Source: Polymyxa betae
Lineage: Eukaryota; Endomyxa; Phytomyxea; Plasmodiophorida; Plasmodiophoridae
Assembly: GCA_003693705.1 (NCBI GenBank)
Contig: RBZT01000721.1
Coordinates: 1-64,000 of the forward strand
Direction of reading: 5' to 3'
DNA: 64,000 nt
The position numbers were made by a program, and so were the translations under genes. Shown piece by piece: positions 1 through 11,726 of this stretch (position 1 is the stretch's first letter; each line of letters opens with the position of its first letter). Under the pieces are notes generated by a model that ran no database searches, was not told where the DNA came from, and saw only the letters and a list, made by a program, of their open reading frames with translations.

Positions 1-227
1 CTTTTTACTCGATCCTAACAAATTGACCACAGCGATCTGTTGCTTTCACTGACGTGATGTTTACAAGCAAACCATGACCGGGGAATTTATCCCAGACCAA
101 CGCGTAGCTATCCGGTAGCGAGTCATAAGAAACGTAACAATGTTTCTGGCGAATTAACGTCTTGCGTTGTTTCTTGGAGCTCGCAGGCCAGACATTAAAA
201 TTATTGATACCGGTACCAGGATCCTTC

Positions 228-1050
228 TCAAATACGTAAGGAAGATGCTAGCTCATCTGAGGGGGGCTCTCGGGCTCTTCCATCTTGCATTTCGAAGTCT
301 TCTGATGGCGCCGTTGCTTCCGTCATTTCGGTGTCCGCCGTGATAGGCTCGATTTGGAGTTCCGTGCGGTCTTGTTCGATGTTAGCTCCGCCAGGAAAGG
401 AAATCCACCGACAGACAATCCTCCGAACATGTCACGGCAAGCAGATACCGGACCAGAGCTCGATTGGCTGAGCACCGCCTGAGTCGCACGAGACTCTGAT
501 CCTCGGCAGATAGCGCAGCGCTCTCCAGACGGCCAGCTGATGCATGATTGCGAGTCCACGTCCAGATAGGAGTGGCGAGTCATGAAGACCATACGTTTTG
601 CCGCATGGACAGACGCTTACGCCTCGCTGAACATCAACAGGCGGAGGACCCATCAGGTCTTCGTAGAAAAGACCTTGCGAACAGGATGGCATGGTCAAAG
701 GACAAACGGTCACAATCGGAATATCACGGAAAAAAGTTTCCTCCGACTTCGTAGTTGTGGCCGATTTTTGCGCTTCCATCAGTTGGATCATCTTGTCTAG
801 AGAAAAAACTTTGGCCGCAAAACACTGGGATGAAAGTGCGAATCAGTTTACGGATTTCTTTGATAATTCCAAACCTTGGAGATTCTGCGTATGCAGCAGC
901 ATACGGGCGAAATTGTCTCGGACTTTCGCCAAGCGGTCGGCCGCCTTGTTAATTTCGGCCCCGTTTTCGTTGATACTTATCCGCCAGGTTCAACCCCTCG
1001 ATGCTGGCGTGCTTGGGCAGGGGCTTTCTACTGAATGATGACAGTCAAAT
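228..1050 (-). CDS. Possible fragmented gene, unknown product
   Basis: The minus strand has several protein-like segments that may be exons of one gene. An upstream helical stretch (about 870-1000) contains a run like INKAADRLAKVRDNFAR. It can be spliced to the 432-791 frame beginning MIQLMEAQKS, which includes a Cys-containing VCPCGKTYG motif. A separate acidic segment ends in SSDELASSLRI-type sequence before a stop at 228-230 (reading TAPSEDFEMQDG upstream). I could not join all segments with clean GT-AG introns, and one junction has an in-frame stop on each side. It may be a real multi-exon gene, a decayed one, or chance. I do not recognise the family. Confidence 0.25.
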
Positions 1051-3189
1051 CTTGGAGGCGAGAACCTGTCCAGAGCAGCGAGGAGCTCGGCAGAAATATT
1101 GAGAAAAACCCATCATGATGGAAGGAAATACAGATGGCTGCAGATACGATAATTCGGTATAGCACAGGAGTTGTGACTTGTGCCAACAGCTTCAGGGTCA
1201 CCTCGTTGTAGGGTAGCGGTCATCAAAACTCGACAATTGTATACCGGTATACGGAAACAGAAATTGCTAAGAATTGAGGGCAAATGATGCTATCGGAATT
1301 CGGAAAACACCAATCGATAGATCTTGGGGAGGGTAACAATCCCTTTACTCATAAAGCACTTCAATCAGTAAAATTTGAAAGTCATGCGAATGAAGTATTA
1401 AAAACTGCGACCGGACTTTTTGGTTGGAGAATTGGACTTTTTTTTGAGAAAATTGTCGAGTATAGATGTAAGATGACCGCTACAGTAGGTAGGGTAAAAT
1501 AAGACAACTGCTGAAAATAGCTTCAAAAAAAGTAAAAAAAAAAATGATAAAAAAGTCACTAATCGGTTCTTCAGGCGTCACTGCATCGTGAGACGAATGG
1601 ATGACGTTCTTGAATATGGCAGTCAAACAGCTTCGCAGGATTCGCATTTGGTCACATCAGGACGGCGACCTCTTCATGAGTTCATGAAATATCAGGCTTC
1701 TTTACCGGAATCCGGCACGAGATCGTTTGAGAGCAATGGGTGGTCGGGCGACTGTGTCGAGTCAAAACCTGCAGCAACCAGCCATGAAGAATGACGGAGA
1801 AACAGCATTTCGGTGACTTAGCGGATGATGGTCAACGGCACATAAACAGAACGAAGCCATAGTAGACTTAGACAATGTTCATGGTTGGTGCTTATCATAT
1901 TAAGCACATTCTGCAACAGCAGGGACTACAGCAATGCTTAAAAGCAATATAAGCACTATCACAATGTAAGTAAGAATAAACACAAAAAGAAAAAAACTTC
2001 TGAATGTAAGCCGGTCTTGAGAATTTCGGAAAGCGAATTGGAAAAAGGAAGAAAGCAAAGAAACGCATTCAAGAAAAAAGACCCTGAAATGATGCCGAAA
2101 ATCGTTTCGAAAGATTTCTGCAAGATTCTTCATCGTTACTCTGATAACGCCTGGGTCAAAGAGATCTACCGATTCGATTCATTGTTTAAGACGAAAAGAA
2201 AACTGTCCAGAGCAAGCGATTTTGATAGTGGCGATTCTTCACTGTTTATTTAAGAGGAGCGCAATTCGTGCTAGAGTAACTAGCCAAATCTTCATACAAA
2301 AATCACTGCGAAGACTTGAAACAAAACGAATCGTTCAGTGTAGTCGATAGAGAGAACACAATTCCCAAGATTAAAGAAGCCAAACAACAACTCAATCTAG
2401 AATCGATAAACTTGACAAAAATAAATCGCATATTGAGGCAAAACATTTCTTACGAGACAATAAAGCACAAATCTCTGCCAAGTACGTTACGGGATTGGAA
2501 ATGAGTTTCTGCGGTCAAATACTCGACACATTTTATGCACATTTATGTAGGAAACTCGTTCGACTTCGAGGAGCGCGTTGCGGAGATTGTTAACGCAACA
2601 TGTCATATAACGCGTCCAGTCCGACAGAAAGTCCGAAGAGGCGAAGACCGCAGTGGTAACGCTGTTGCTATTCATTCATCATTCATCTATCGAGTAGGTA
2701 GTCGGGTTGGTGTCGTTGTGGTCGGGCTGCCTATCAAGATGGGCAGCAAGCCGCCGAGTCCCGATCTTGTTTCATCAATAAGTAAGTGTTATCTTTGAGT
2801 TTCCTGGCCGATGATGATCAAACTCCATGCTAATTCCGAATTCTATTGAAGATAGCTTGTCTCCTTACCTGAGGCCTTCAATTTCATCATTTTCGAATCA
2901 TCATGGTTTATGATTGCTAACTATATCGTGTTCAGATGATTGCTGTATTGCCTTCTCAAGGAATTGGCTTGTGTATTTAGCGTAGATGATTTTTTTCGAT
3001 TTCCTGCCTGATGAACAATGCACTTCTTTGTGTACAGCCGTTGACAATCAAATGATAATAGGCTGAATGGCGAAGTGCTACAGAAAATCCCTGCTTGCTT
3101 TCTGTTCATTACTGGATCTTCAGTACTCAGTAATCTACGAGTTTACTGGGAACATTATACAATCACAATAAACCCGAACGAGTCTATTT
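1051..3189. other. Gene-poor stretch, no confident gene
   Basis: No recognisable protein, RNA gene or repeat was found in this 2.1 kb. Two short plus-strand frames at 2017-2253 and 2316-2504 are lysine-rich and could be exons of a small unknown protein. Their junction has no convincing splice signals and nothing in them is recognisable. The stretch is AT-rich compared with the gene-dense part at 12-19 kb. Confidence 0.4.
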
Positions 3190-3592
3190 CTATTTATCCT
3201 TGCTTGAAGGTCGTCTTTGGAATGTCCTTGTGGTAGTAGGAGCCGATTCTGGGCCCATGAATCGGTCGATGATATATTCGTCCAATATCAAATCCAAAGC
3301 CCGGTCGAGATCAGCCAGAAGCGATCTCTCCATGAAGCCATTATCACGAATTTGGGCGATCTGTTGAAAAATTCAAGATTATGATTTCCGTCTTCAAAAC
3401 AGATTCAACCTGCTCTCGAAGCGCACCGCGAATGCCTTGACGACGCCGAACCCGACGCGCGACGAGGAAGGTGAAACCGAATACCAGGCCGAAGAAGACA
3501 GTGAGACGCGGCCGATTCACGAAAAGGATGACGAATATAGCAGCAACAGCGGCCGCGAATGGACTAAACGACACCTTGACCGATGACGCCAT
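3190..3592 (-). CDS. Small membrane-hairpin protein, two exons
   Basis: The start codon is at 3590-3592. Exon 1 encodes a short head, then a long hydrophobic stretch broken by NRPR, which looks like a membrane hairpin, then a basic RRVRRRQ segment. A 49-nt intron (3361-3409) follows codon Q in phase 0. Exon 2 encodes a helix reading DLDRALDLILDEYIIDRF and a basic tail, stopping at 3190. The product is about 117 residues. The helix resembles the start of the PXA domain of membrane-tethered sorting nexins, but the protein ends before a full PXA domain could form, so this is only a resemblance. It is tandem with and downstream of the ankyrin gene on the same strand. Function unknown. Confidence 0.6.
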
Positions 3593-3697
3593 TATCTAAT
3601 GATATTCTCGAATATCACGGAATATTTCGCTTCTGATAAATTACTCATCAGATCGCTCAATATATTTATTCTCGAGACGTTATTTGAGAGGTCGTCA

Positions 3698-6600
3698 TCA
3701 GACATCAGGCTCTGCCTCATCTTCAGGCTTTAAGCCTTCGTAGCAAGTCAGCCCGAAGTTGTTCACGATTGTGTCGTCGGCGCCTTTCTTTACTAAGTAC
3801 GCAGCTAGCTCCTCGTACTTGTAGGCGAAACAATAATGAAGTGCAGTCTGGCCTTGTTTCTGGATAGCAGATGTCAATCGACAAATCACTATGAGTTATT
3901 TGCATATTCCCACATTCTGCTTGTTGATGTTTGAACCCCAACGCAAGCATGCCTTCACCATGCGTTTTGAGCCGCATTGGCAAGCAACATGCAAACATGT
4001 GTTGCCATGCTCGTCAAATGTATCGACAGGGACACCAAGCGAAAACAGCTCTTCAACCTGTTTCGCCCTACAAAATCCAGCGTTAAAATCATGCTCCTTC
4101 GGCAGATATTGTTGAGACCTGTTGTTGAGACATTTCGTGAATAAATCTTTTTGCTGTTCAGCTGTCAATGTCGGCTCTTCATCGCTGATGTGCCGGGCCT
4201 CGATCTCGTCAACTCCGGTTTTATTTAAATCGATTTCGTCGTCAAGGGCAGCATTAGCATTGGCCAATGGAGCAGCAGCGACACTAGAATCAGGTAATCG
4301 ACTAGCAGCAATTGCTGCTTTGCTTTTATCTTCAGCTACAGCCGAGCCTGTTCCAACGATAGCCGTTTGATCCGCACCTGCCAAACCAAACCATATCGAT
4401 TCAAATCGTCCGATTTGAAATCAAATAATGCGATTATACCTGGAGCTGCATTCGGACTGGCTGGTACTCCGCCTGGGGGTTTAAGACCACCGATGGGTGG
4501 TTTCGCTCTCGCTTGCCATACGTTGGCCTTGCCCAGCATTAGAATATTTGCATTCACAATGCCGCCGGAAGCACAAATACCTTTGCTTGTTCGGCGACCA
4601 CCGGCCTGTATGGGTTCATCGTAGCTGTCTTGATACCACGTAGAGGTGCCTGAAATCATTCTCAAAGGGTTGCTGAATAGCAATCAGTGCAAGAACCTGG
4701 TTATCATATGACATGCCAGCAATTCTAGCTGTTAGCAAGGCTGATCCAAGCGTTGTAATTGGCTGTGATTGCGTGCGGTCAGCTAAATTGACATTGTGAC
4801 CGAGATAATGCATTCCCGGAACTCCATCCATCTCCTATTTGTACCAATGTCAGCGAGGATATCCCCGTTTGTTTCTGAAAAGCAAACAGGTTGTGCGCTT
4901 TGATTGAAGTTGTTTTGCATCATTAGATTCTGCTGCTGCGCCATTAGCATTGTCAAAATCTCTGGTGTTATCGAACTCGAAGAGTTCTGGCCATTTCCTG
5001 GTCCGTGTCCACCGGCCAAAATACCTGATGATCCATGTATAAAGTTGTGCAAACAATGTTATTACTTGGCACATACCTTCAGCTTTGAGCTGAGCAACGA
5101 TAGCGGCTGTTAGCTCTTGCACGAGCCCCTTCGGAGGCTCATCTTTGACATCAATGCTGTTTTGGTTGATAGGATCAGCATCAACCTTGGGTAGACAGCT
5201 TTAATACTGGGCGTAACATTGACAAAGAGTGTACCTCTGGAACCTCGGCGTTCGCCTTCATTTGAGAGACATCATCAACATGAAAGGACTCCTCTTCTTC
5301 AACTTTGGTTTCAGCTTCGGCTTCTTCCTTTGCCTTTTCAGCTTCTGTTGGTAAGGATATCTATGACGGCGTTAATAGCATTCAACTTGTTCGATTGTCT
5401 TACTGTTGTTGGGTCAATCGTTTCAACGTCATCAAGCCCCAAATCCACGTCGCTAGGAACGAAATCTAAAGCAAAGTCATTCCAGGTAAAGCATGGTGAA
5501 CTGTTAGACCTTTTTGAAGAATGGTGGTGCGTTTGCAGGGTGCTGCAACGGTGCGCTTGTCTGCAAGAACATCTTCCCATGGCGTTTTGATGATATGGTT
5601 GATTGGGTCCTGAATCTGCGGCGAAGTATCTGTAATCGGTCGAACTTTCCTATCATGTGCTGTTAGCATGCTTAACGGAAATCATTCCCGATTTATGTAA
5701 CCTGGATTCCAGTGGCGGTACTGGACCACCGTATGATATCGTCGATGGCGGATTCTATGTCTCTCAGTCTCTGGCAAAGCAAAGAGAAATACAACCGAGC
5801 TACCTCTCTGTATGCAGGTCCTGTATCTTCATCAAGACCGTATGGTTCAACATTGGGACGAAACAAAATTCTCGAGTATTTGTTCTCAGGCAAGACAAGA
5901 GTAGTGGGATGGGAAAACGCTTCCATCAAATAGGGACTCAACAAAGGCTTTGGCGTATCCTCTTCAGATGTCACAGCCTCGATTTGCGTATAAGTCATCG
6001 TGTTAACTGTGCCGAATACTCATTGCAATGACAGCGAACGAGAGACGACAAACCTCCGGCGTCTGTGGCTCTGGTTACGATATCCTCTGTCGTCATAGCT
6101 GCCCTCGCTGCTCGCTCTTGTACAATCTTCTCGTCCTTGGAATCGTCAGCATCTTTCTTTCCGACAACTTGCACCTGATCCGCTTTGCTGTTGATTTTCC
6201 TGACGAGGTTCTGAGCAGAGCGGTTTAGTCAGATTTCGAAGCGTTAATAAACTCCCACATCTAGTTTGCCGATGAGTGCTTTCGATGAATTTCCCTTCGT
6301 GTCTTGAGACCCTTCTTGAGCTGCAACAATTCCAATCTGCAATTCGGGATGATCTTCAGACGGGAAATCATCCCGTTGTTGCGTTTTCGATTCTGTCCCC
6401 GAATCCGTTTGACCTACCCGATAGTAAGAGGTTGATGTCATGATAGTTAGGAACTCTAATACTTTGACCAAGAGCTTTCAGTCGCGCGGCAACGGCGGGA
6501 TCGCTAGAGAAGAATGGAGAAGACTGGACAGTTTGTCTGACAGCATGCTCGCCTAATTTCCCTCCTAAAACGGATGTCAATATATCCAGAACTTCATCGT

Positions 6601-7264
6601 CTTGAGTCTTCTTGGGCAGGAAAGTTTTCTCTTCAGTCTTTTTTGAAGACCCAGATTTTCCTAAACGGCAATGAGTCATACTTTCTGTTAAAATGCACAT
6701 GACCAGCCTGTAATAGAAGCGAGAACAGTGCTTTCAGACTTGGAGATCTTTTTCACATTGGCTGCCTTGACATCACTAATAGAGCCAAGTTTCTTCTTGT
6801 CGCGAAGCAATTGCGTTTTAGTCAGAGGGGAAGCCTTCACAGACTTTTTTGAGGAAGATGCCGACTTTTTCACTGTCGATTTTTTTGAGGATTTTGCAGT
6901 GCGTTTTGGCTTATTTGCGAAAACAGAACTGCTTAGGGACGAATCGCGTTCAAGGACCTATAAGAGGTCCCGGTTTCATGCAATTTATGATGGCTTTCCG
7001 CGATGAGTGTACCTTGGACCAATCTACATCAACATTCGTTGTGCTACTTTCCCATTTCTCAGGCGAATGTCCGATTGGCATGGCTTGTGCATTCTTGATG
7101 CCGACCGTATGGGCGCCAGTAGCTGAAATGATCTCATCCCCATTTGCTACAGTATTTCGTTTGTGTTGCTTAATGAGGTCCTCGATCGTGATGCCCTTAT
7201 CATGCAAATACCGTTCGACATCCTCACCATAGCGGTACGCTGGCAAATCGGGCGGATCCGACAT
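3698..7264 (-). CDS. Large multi-exon ankyrin-repeat protein
   Basis: One gene can be traced from ATG at 7262-7264 to a stop at 3698 through roughly a dozen short introns, for example 6958-7012 (55 nt). The product is about 900 residues. The N-terminus reads MSDPPDLPAYRYGEDVERYL. A Lys/Ser-rich basic stretch follows (KPKRTAKSSKKS), then a segment with LSPYLMEAFSHPTTLVLPE, an acidic Lys/Glu-rich linker, and a Gln/Asn-rich region. The C-terminal 110 residues hold ankyrin repeats, with the signatures DEHGNTCLHVACQCGSKRMV and KQGQTALHYCFAYKYEELA. The ankyrin part is certain. The rest matches no family I know, so the role is undetermined; a scaffold or adaptor is plausible. Frame continuity across every intron supports a single gene. 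The upstream region is a divergent promoter shared with the cyclin gene. Confidence 0.75.
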
Positions 7265-7741
7265 GATATATAGAGGTAATCTTGATCGACCTACATGTAC
7301 ATGGCGATCTTAGGAACCTTCATTGTCACCAGATCCGGTTTATTATGAAAGTGCAGACGATGGTCTCAGAGAGGTAGCGTTGCAGCGATTTCAGAGTCTT
7401 GGGGTCATGGGGTCTGTCTGATTATGGGGTCAAGGGGTCTGTCTGATTTTGGACACAATCCTGGAGCGACGTTCCTAGGACTATCGTATGAAATTGACAG
7501 AGACGAGACCCCCAGCTGGGGTAAGGTCCAGAATTAGCTAATTCTGCCACGGAATATTGTTACTTGACCACATAGAGCGCATCCTCGTCTTACACACAAG
7601 GGTGTGTTAGAGCTCCTTGACCATTTTCACCATTTGCTATTCAACGGCCGCCAAGGCCATTCGCTATAACGGTCGAGCCTGACCAGCTCTTCCGTCACCA
7701 GCCATCATAGAGTCGTTCGTACCCCATCCGGGTCGTCGTAC
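7265..7741. promoter_or_regulatory. Divergent intergenic region with two DNA palindromes
   Basis: This 477-bp region separates the start of the ankyrin gene (minus) from the start of the cyclin gene (plus), so it must hold both promoters. It contains a perfect 12-bp palindrome CCCCAGCTGGGG at 7510-7521. A perfect 18-bp palindrome CAGAATTAGCTAATTCTG follows 7 bp later at 7529-7546. A direct repeat of about 25 bp (GGGGTC..GGGGTCTGTCTGATT) lies at about 7393-7445. Palindromes here could be binding sites for dimeric regulators; that is inference. Confidence 0.45.
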
Positions 7742-8745
7742 ATGCCTCATAAGGTGGAGCATTCGTCCAGTGAGAATCGGCAGCAGCATCGACATTCTGC
7801 GTTGGTGCCGAACTTGACTGATTCGTCTAAAAAAACGGTCGCCGTTCTGGCGTGCGTTTTAAAGCAGCTTTGCTCCAGGAATGACCAGGTTGGTGGTTTC
7901 TTACAGTGGCGTAAAAGTTTCTATACTAGTGGTCTCTCATCATTGCTGCAAATTTGCATGTTTTTTTCGAAGTGAATCCTTAGTAATAATGATGCTGTTA
8001 GCTAGTTTTAGATCCAGATTCGGTAACAAAATTTCATGCATTAAGGCCGCCTGCAATATCGGTCTTGGATTATCTGGAGAGGTATGAGGAATATCCTGGT
8101 TTTTACTTTTACTCGGCTGCTAACGTTTGTTGCTTGTCTGTCTTAGGATAAGGAAATATGCTGCTTGTAGCGAGCAATGTTTTATCCTAGCGTTGGTCTA
8201 TATCGACAGAATAATACAAAGCAACCATAACTTCACTGTTAACTCTCTTAACGTACATCGTTTGCTAATAACCAGGTACATATTTAACCAAACGAATGCT
8301 TTTTATTTCATTAATATTGGGTTTATGTAACTAGTGTAATGCTGGCTGCCAAATTCTTCGACGACCAATATTTCAACAACGCATACTATGCCAAGATTGG
8401 TGGAGTGCCCTGTTCTGAAATCAACTCATTGGAAGTTGAATTTCTTTTCATGATCAACTTCTCGCTGTTTGTCACATCAGAAGCATACGAACAGGTATTT
8501 GATAATGTCCATTTGCTGTCGCTGTATAGCTCTGATCCCGTTCTCTTTAGTATTATTCAGAATTACAAAACCATGCTCTGAATAGTGGCTGTTCATGTCA
8601 AGCAGATCTGGGTCCGCCTCCGTCACCAAACCTGATGTGTCAAGCCGCTTCTCCCGATAATTCACAACCTAGGAAAGATATACCTACCAAATCAACCACT
8701 CCCAGAAGACTGATCACAAGGAGTCAGAAGCGACCCGCTCATTGA
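7742..8745 (+). CDS. PHO80/cyclin-U type cyclin
   Basis: This is a cyclin that would bind and activate a Pho85/CDK5-like kinase. Four exons are joined by introns at 7889-8001, 8082-8146, about 8275-8336 and about 8495-8551. The product is about 232 residues, normal for the family. The cyclin-box signatures are clear: [76 protein letters not shown] and [20 protein letters not shown]. The third intron splits the codon for S in LLITSVML. The C-terminal tail is Pro/Ser/Arg-rich and ends SQKRPAH. The sequence is close to the fungal and plant P/U-type cyclins rather than to mitotic cyclins. In fungi this class links nutrient and phosphate status to the cell cycle; here that role is inferred. Confidence 0.93.
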
Positions 8746-8985
8746 AGAAAAAATAATTATAAATTATTTACATCCACCAAGCCGATTTTTGGCGTCTGAT
8801 CGGATAGTTATTTTACACCAGGTGTCAAAAGAGATTTTATATTTGAATGAGGTTTCTAGATTTCCGTCGACTGCATACAAATATGTCCTGGGAAGGAACT
8901 GCACAGAAACGTATGGCATTATAGCAGCAGCTCTAAAGCATTGTGGCACTTCCCTATCATTTCCCAAGGCGCAATTCACTGCCCG

Positions 8986-10729
8986 ATGGCGTCCGGCCGG
9001 GTATCCACGACCATGGCCCTGTCCCTCGACAACCTCAACTCCAGAGTGCTTCGGGCCCGTTATGCTGTTCGTAGCGAGGTTGCCGCTCGAGCCGTCGAAC
9101 TCGCCGAACGTCTTGCTAATAATGACACGACCCTCCCCTTTAAATCAGTGATTCCTTGCAATATTGGTCTGAACGTCCTCAACATATTGTTGAGTTTGCT
9201 AAACTTTAAATAGGCAACCCGCATGCTGTTTTAAGCCAAAAGCCCCTGACTTATATCAGACAAGTAGCCTGTTTTTATTCAAATTGATTCGTCCTGAGTG
9301 ATGATAGATCCTATCTCTCTGTATGTATCCCGACCTGCTTAACACACAGGGAATCTTCCCGCCAGACACGATCTCTCGCGCTCGTGAGCTGCTCTCGTCG
9401 ATTCCTGGTGGTATCGGGGCCTATTCGAACAGCCAGGTAAGCCGTCGACATTATTAGATTTATGGCATTCAAACGATTCTCTACAGGGCTTGGAATGTGT
9501 CCGATTGGCGATTGCCAAGTTTCTTACGAAACGGGATGGTGTCGAGACCAACGCCAGCGAGATCTATTGTACAAAAGGCGCTTCCGAGGCTGTTAAGATG
9601 ACTTTAGACTGTTTGATTGGAAGCGAACATGATGGCGTTATGGTCCCTATACCACAATATCCATTATATTCAGCAACTCTAACATTGCTGGGCGGCCAAA
9701 CAATCGGCTATTATCTCAACGAAGACGATCAGTGGTCACAAAGCGTTTCCGGACTGAAACAGGCCTACGAGAAAGCTCTGAACGATGGCGTCAATGTTCG
9801 GGCATTGGTGCTCATCAATCCAGGCAACCCGACCGGGCAGGTCCTGGACCGGGTTACCCTTGAAAAAAGCATCCAATTCTGTGCTGATAAGGATCTGGTG
9901 GAATATATATAGCCGTTTCGCAAAGCTGGCGATTGACGTTGTCTGGTTCAGGTTTTGATGGCTGATGAGGTGTACGCCGATAATGTCTATGACGATAGAA
10001 GCGAGTTCGTGTCGTGTCGAAGAGTGGCGAATGAGATGGGCGTCTCTGTTCAGACGGTCTCGTACAATTCAGTTTCCAAAGGTCGGCTTGCTGACAATAA
10101 TGAGAAGTATTTTTTCAAGAAAGGTTTTAGGATATACTGGCGAATGTGGTCTTCGTGGAGGTTATATGCATCTTTCAAACTTTGCAGATGATGTTCGGTA
10201 TTATGATTTGTATAGGCTGTATTGTTGTTATCTAATGCGTCTTGTTAGAGAGCAGATTACCAAGATCGCCAGTATGAGTTTATGCTCGAATACGGTTGGA
10301 CAACTTGCTATGGCGCTACATCTGTCTCCACCACGAAGAGACGAGCCTTCATATGAGCTGTATAAATCGGAGAAGGACGCCATCGTCGGCAGTTTAAAAC
10401 GTCGCGCCATTCGGGTCTCAGAGGCATTAAACAAGCTTCAAGGAATTTCGTGCACTTTGATTCAAGGGGCGATGTATGCATTTCCTAGAGTTCGTCTGCC
10501 AGAAAATGCGGTGGCGGCAGCCAAGGACAGAAAAATTGCCCCGGATGAGCTTTATGTTCGCGAGATGCTAGAAGAGACTGGTGTTGCATGTGTTGCTGGA
10601 AGCGGATTTCTGCAAGAGGACGGCACATTTCATTTCAGAATTACGATCTTGCCACCAGAAGAACAGATCGATGAGGTCATACAGCGCATCTCTCAGTTTC
10701 ATTCACGGTTCATGTCGCGATATCGCTAA
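8986..10729 (+). CDS. Alanine aminotransferase (class I/II PLP enzyme)
   Basis: It catalyses transfer of the amino group between alanine and 2-oxoglutarate, using PLP. Exons trace from ATG at 8986 to TAA at 10729 with short introns, for example 9898-9951. The product is about 475 residues, as expected for ALT. Family motifs appear in order: CNIGNPHAV, NTQGIFPPDTISRARELL, GGIGAYSNSQGLECVR, CTKGASEAVK, IPQYPLYSATL, LINPGNPTGQVL, ADEVYADNVY, and SVSKGYTGECGLRGGYM. The lysine in SVSKG is the expected Schiff-base residue. The C-terminus holds TGVACVAGSGF and FRITILPPEE. No clear mitochondrial presequence precedes the first conserved block, so a cytosolic enzyme is likely. Later ATG codons (as in TTMALSL) are also possible starts. 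Confidence 0.95.
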
Positions 10730-10887
10730 ATTCATCATGCATTGAATACATGTCGTACTGACTCTAACCTAGATTTGGAGTGTAGTGTTTACATGAGATA
10801 GCAAAAAGCGAAGAGCACAGGCGCTAATAATTTTGCAAAAGAACACAAGAAAGTTAGAAGCCGGAAATCGAACCTGATTGCATTGGG

Positions 10888-11229
10888 TTGGATTCATCTA
10901 GTTCGCTGATTTGTCAAAGAAGACCTGAGATGAAGGCGGATCTGTTCTATCAACAGCTCGATGCAGTATTCCTGGTCTGCAGCGCTTTCAATGCTCCATC
11001 AGGCTGTGAATTGAATATTATGCTGGACAACATCCGAGTGTTTGCATTCGATGAAAAAACGACCAACCGAGTCAGTTTCCCCAAGATCAAACAGAATAGG
11101 GCGTTCATTCGTATAACAATTCGCTTGCCTCTGAGAGCTCATAGCATCATCGCTATTTCATTTTTGAAAGACAAGATTCTCGCCTTTGCTCGCCATCCAT
11201 TTAGTCCAGAATATTCAGCTGCCTACTAA
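10888..11229 (+). CDS. Unrecognised open reading frame
   Basis: A 113-codon frame opens 158 bp after the aminotransferase stop. The protein is mixed in composition, without a signal peptide, repeats or known motif. It may be chance, since it sits in an otherwise non-coding 1-kb gap and shows no adjoining spliced exons that I can support. Confidence 0.2.
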   Translation: MDSSSSLICQRRPEMKADLFYQQLDAVFLVCSAFNAPSGCELNIMLDNIRVFAFDEKTTNRVSFPKIKQNRAFIRITIRLPLRAHSIIAISFLKDKILAFARHPFSPEYSAAY

Positions 11230-11726
11230 AGGTCATGCTAAATCTCTGCATTTCTGGGTTTCGTCGATATATGGGACGATGCGTTAACTAACGACGATGG
11301 ATGACGAGACCGGAGGGCGCGCGGAGTCCGCGGCGTCCAGCTTCATGATCCGTGGCGGCCACCGCTCTGGACCTCATTCTTGATTCGACCCGGTTGGCTT
11401 CCGATCGCATCTCGATCAACTCATTCAGGTAAGCGATTGGTTGTCTGTTTGTTATTGGCTCTCTCTTATTTCGATGATGATCAAAACACCAGTCCTTTTC
11501 ACTGAATACCCCTGTGTGGACTCCATTGTTTCAGCCTTGCCTGAGTTTTCTTCCTTTCTATCTATTTCATCCGTCTGTCTGCTTCGCTGCATGCTAATAT
11601 ATGTGCTCTCATAGGTCGGCGCTCTCATAAACTTTACAAATTTCAATAAAATCGCGAATTTTCTCACGAAACCATGACTGTAATGTGTAGAGATCGATGG
11701 TACACGCAGGGCCAGCATTCCCTCCC

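Noticed and set aside
7393-7450. CRISPR-like repeats
   Set aside because: Only two tandem copies without spacers, in a eukaryotic genome.
11280-11450. Short coding-like stretch upstream of CFAP418 (ALDLILDSTRLASDRI)
   Set aside because: It has an in-frame stop upstream and no splice pair linking it to a start codon or to CFAP418; more likely untranslated leader.
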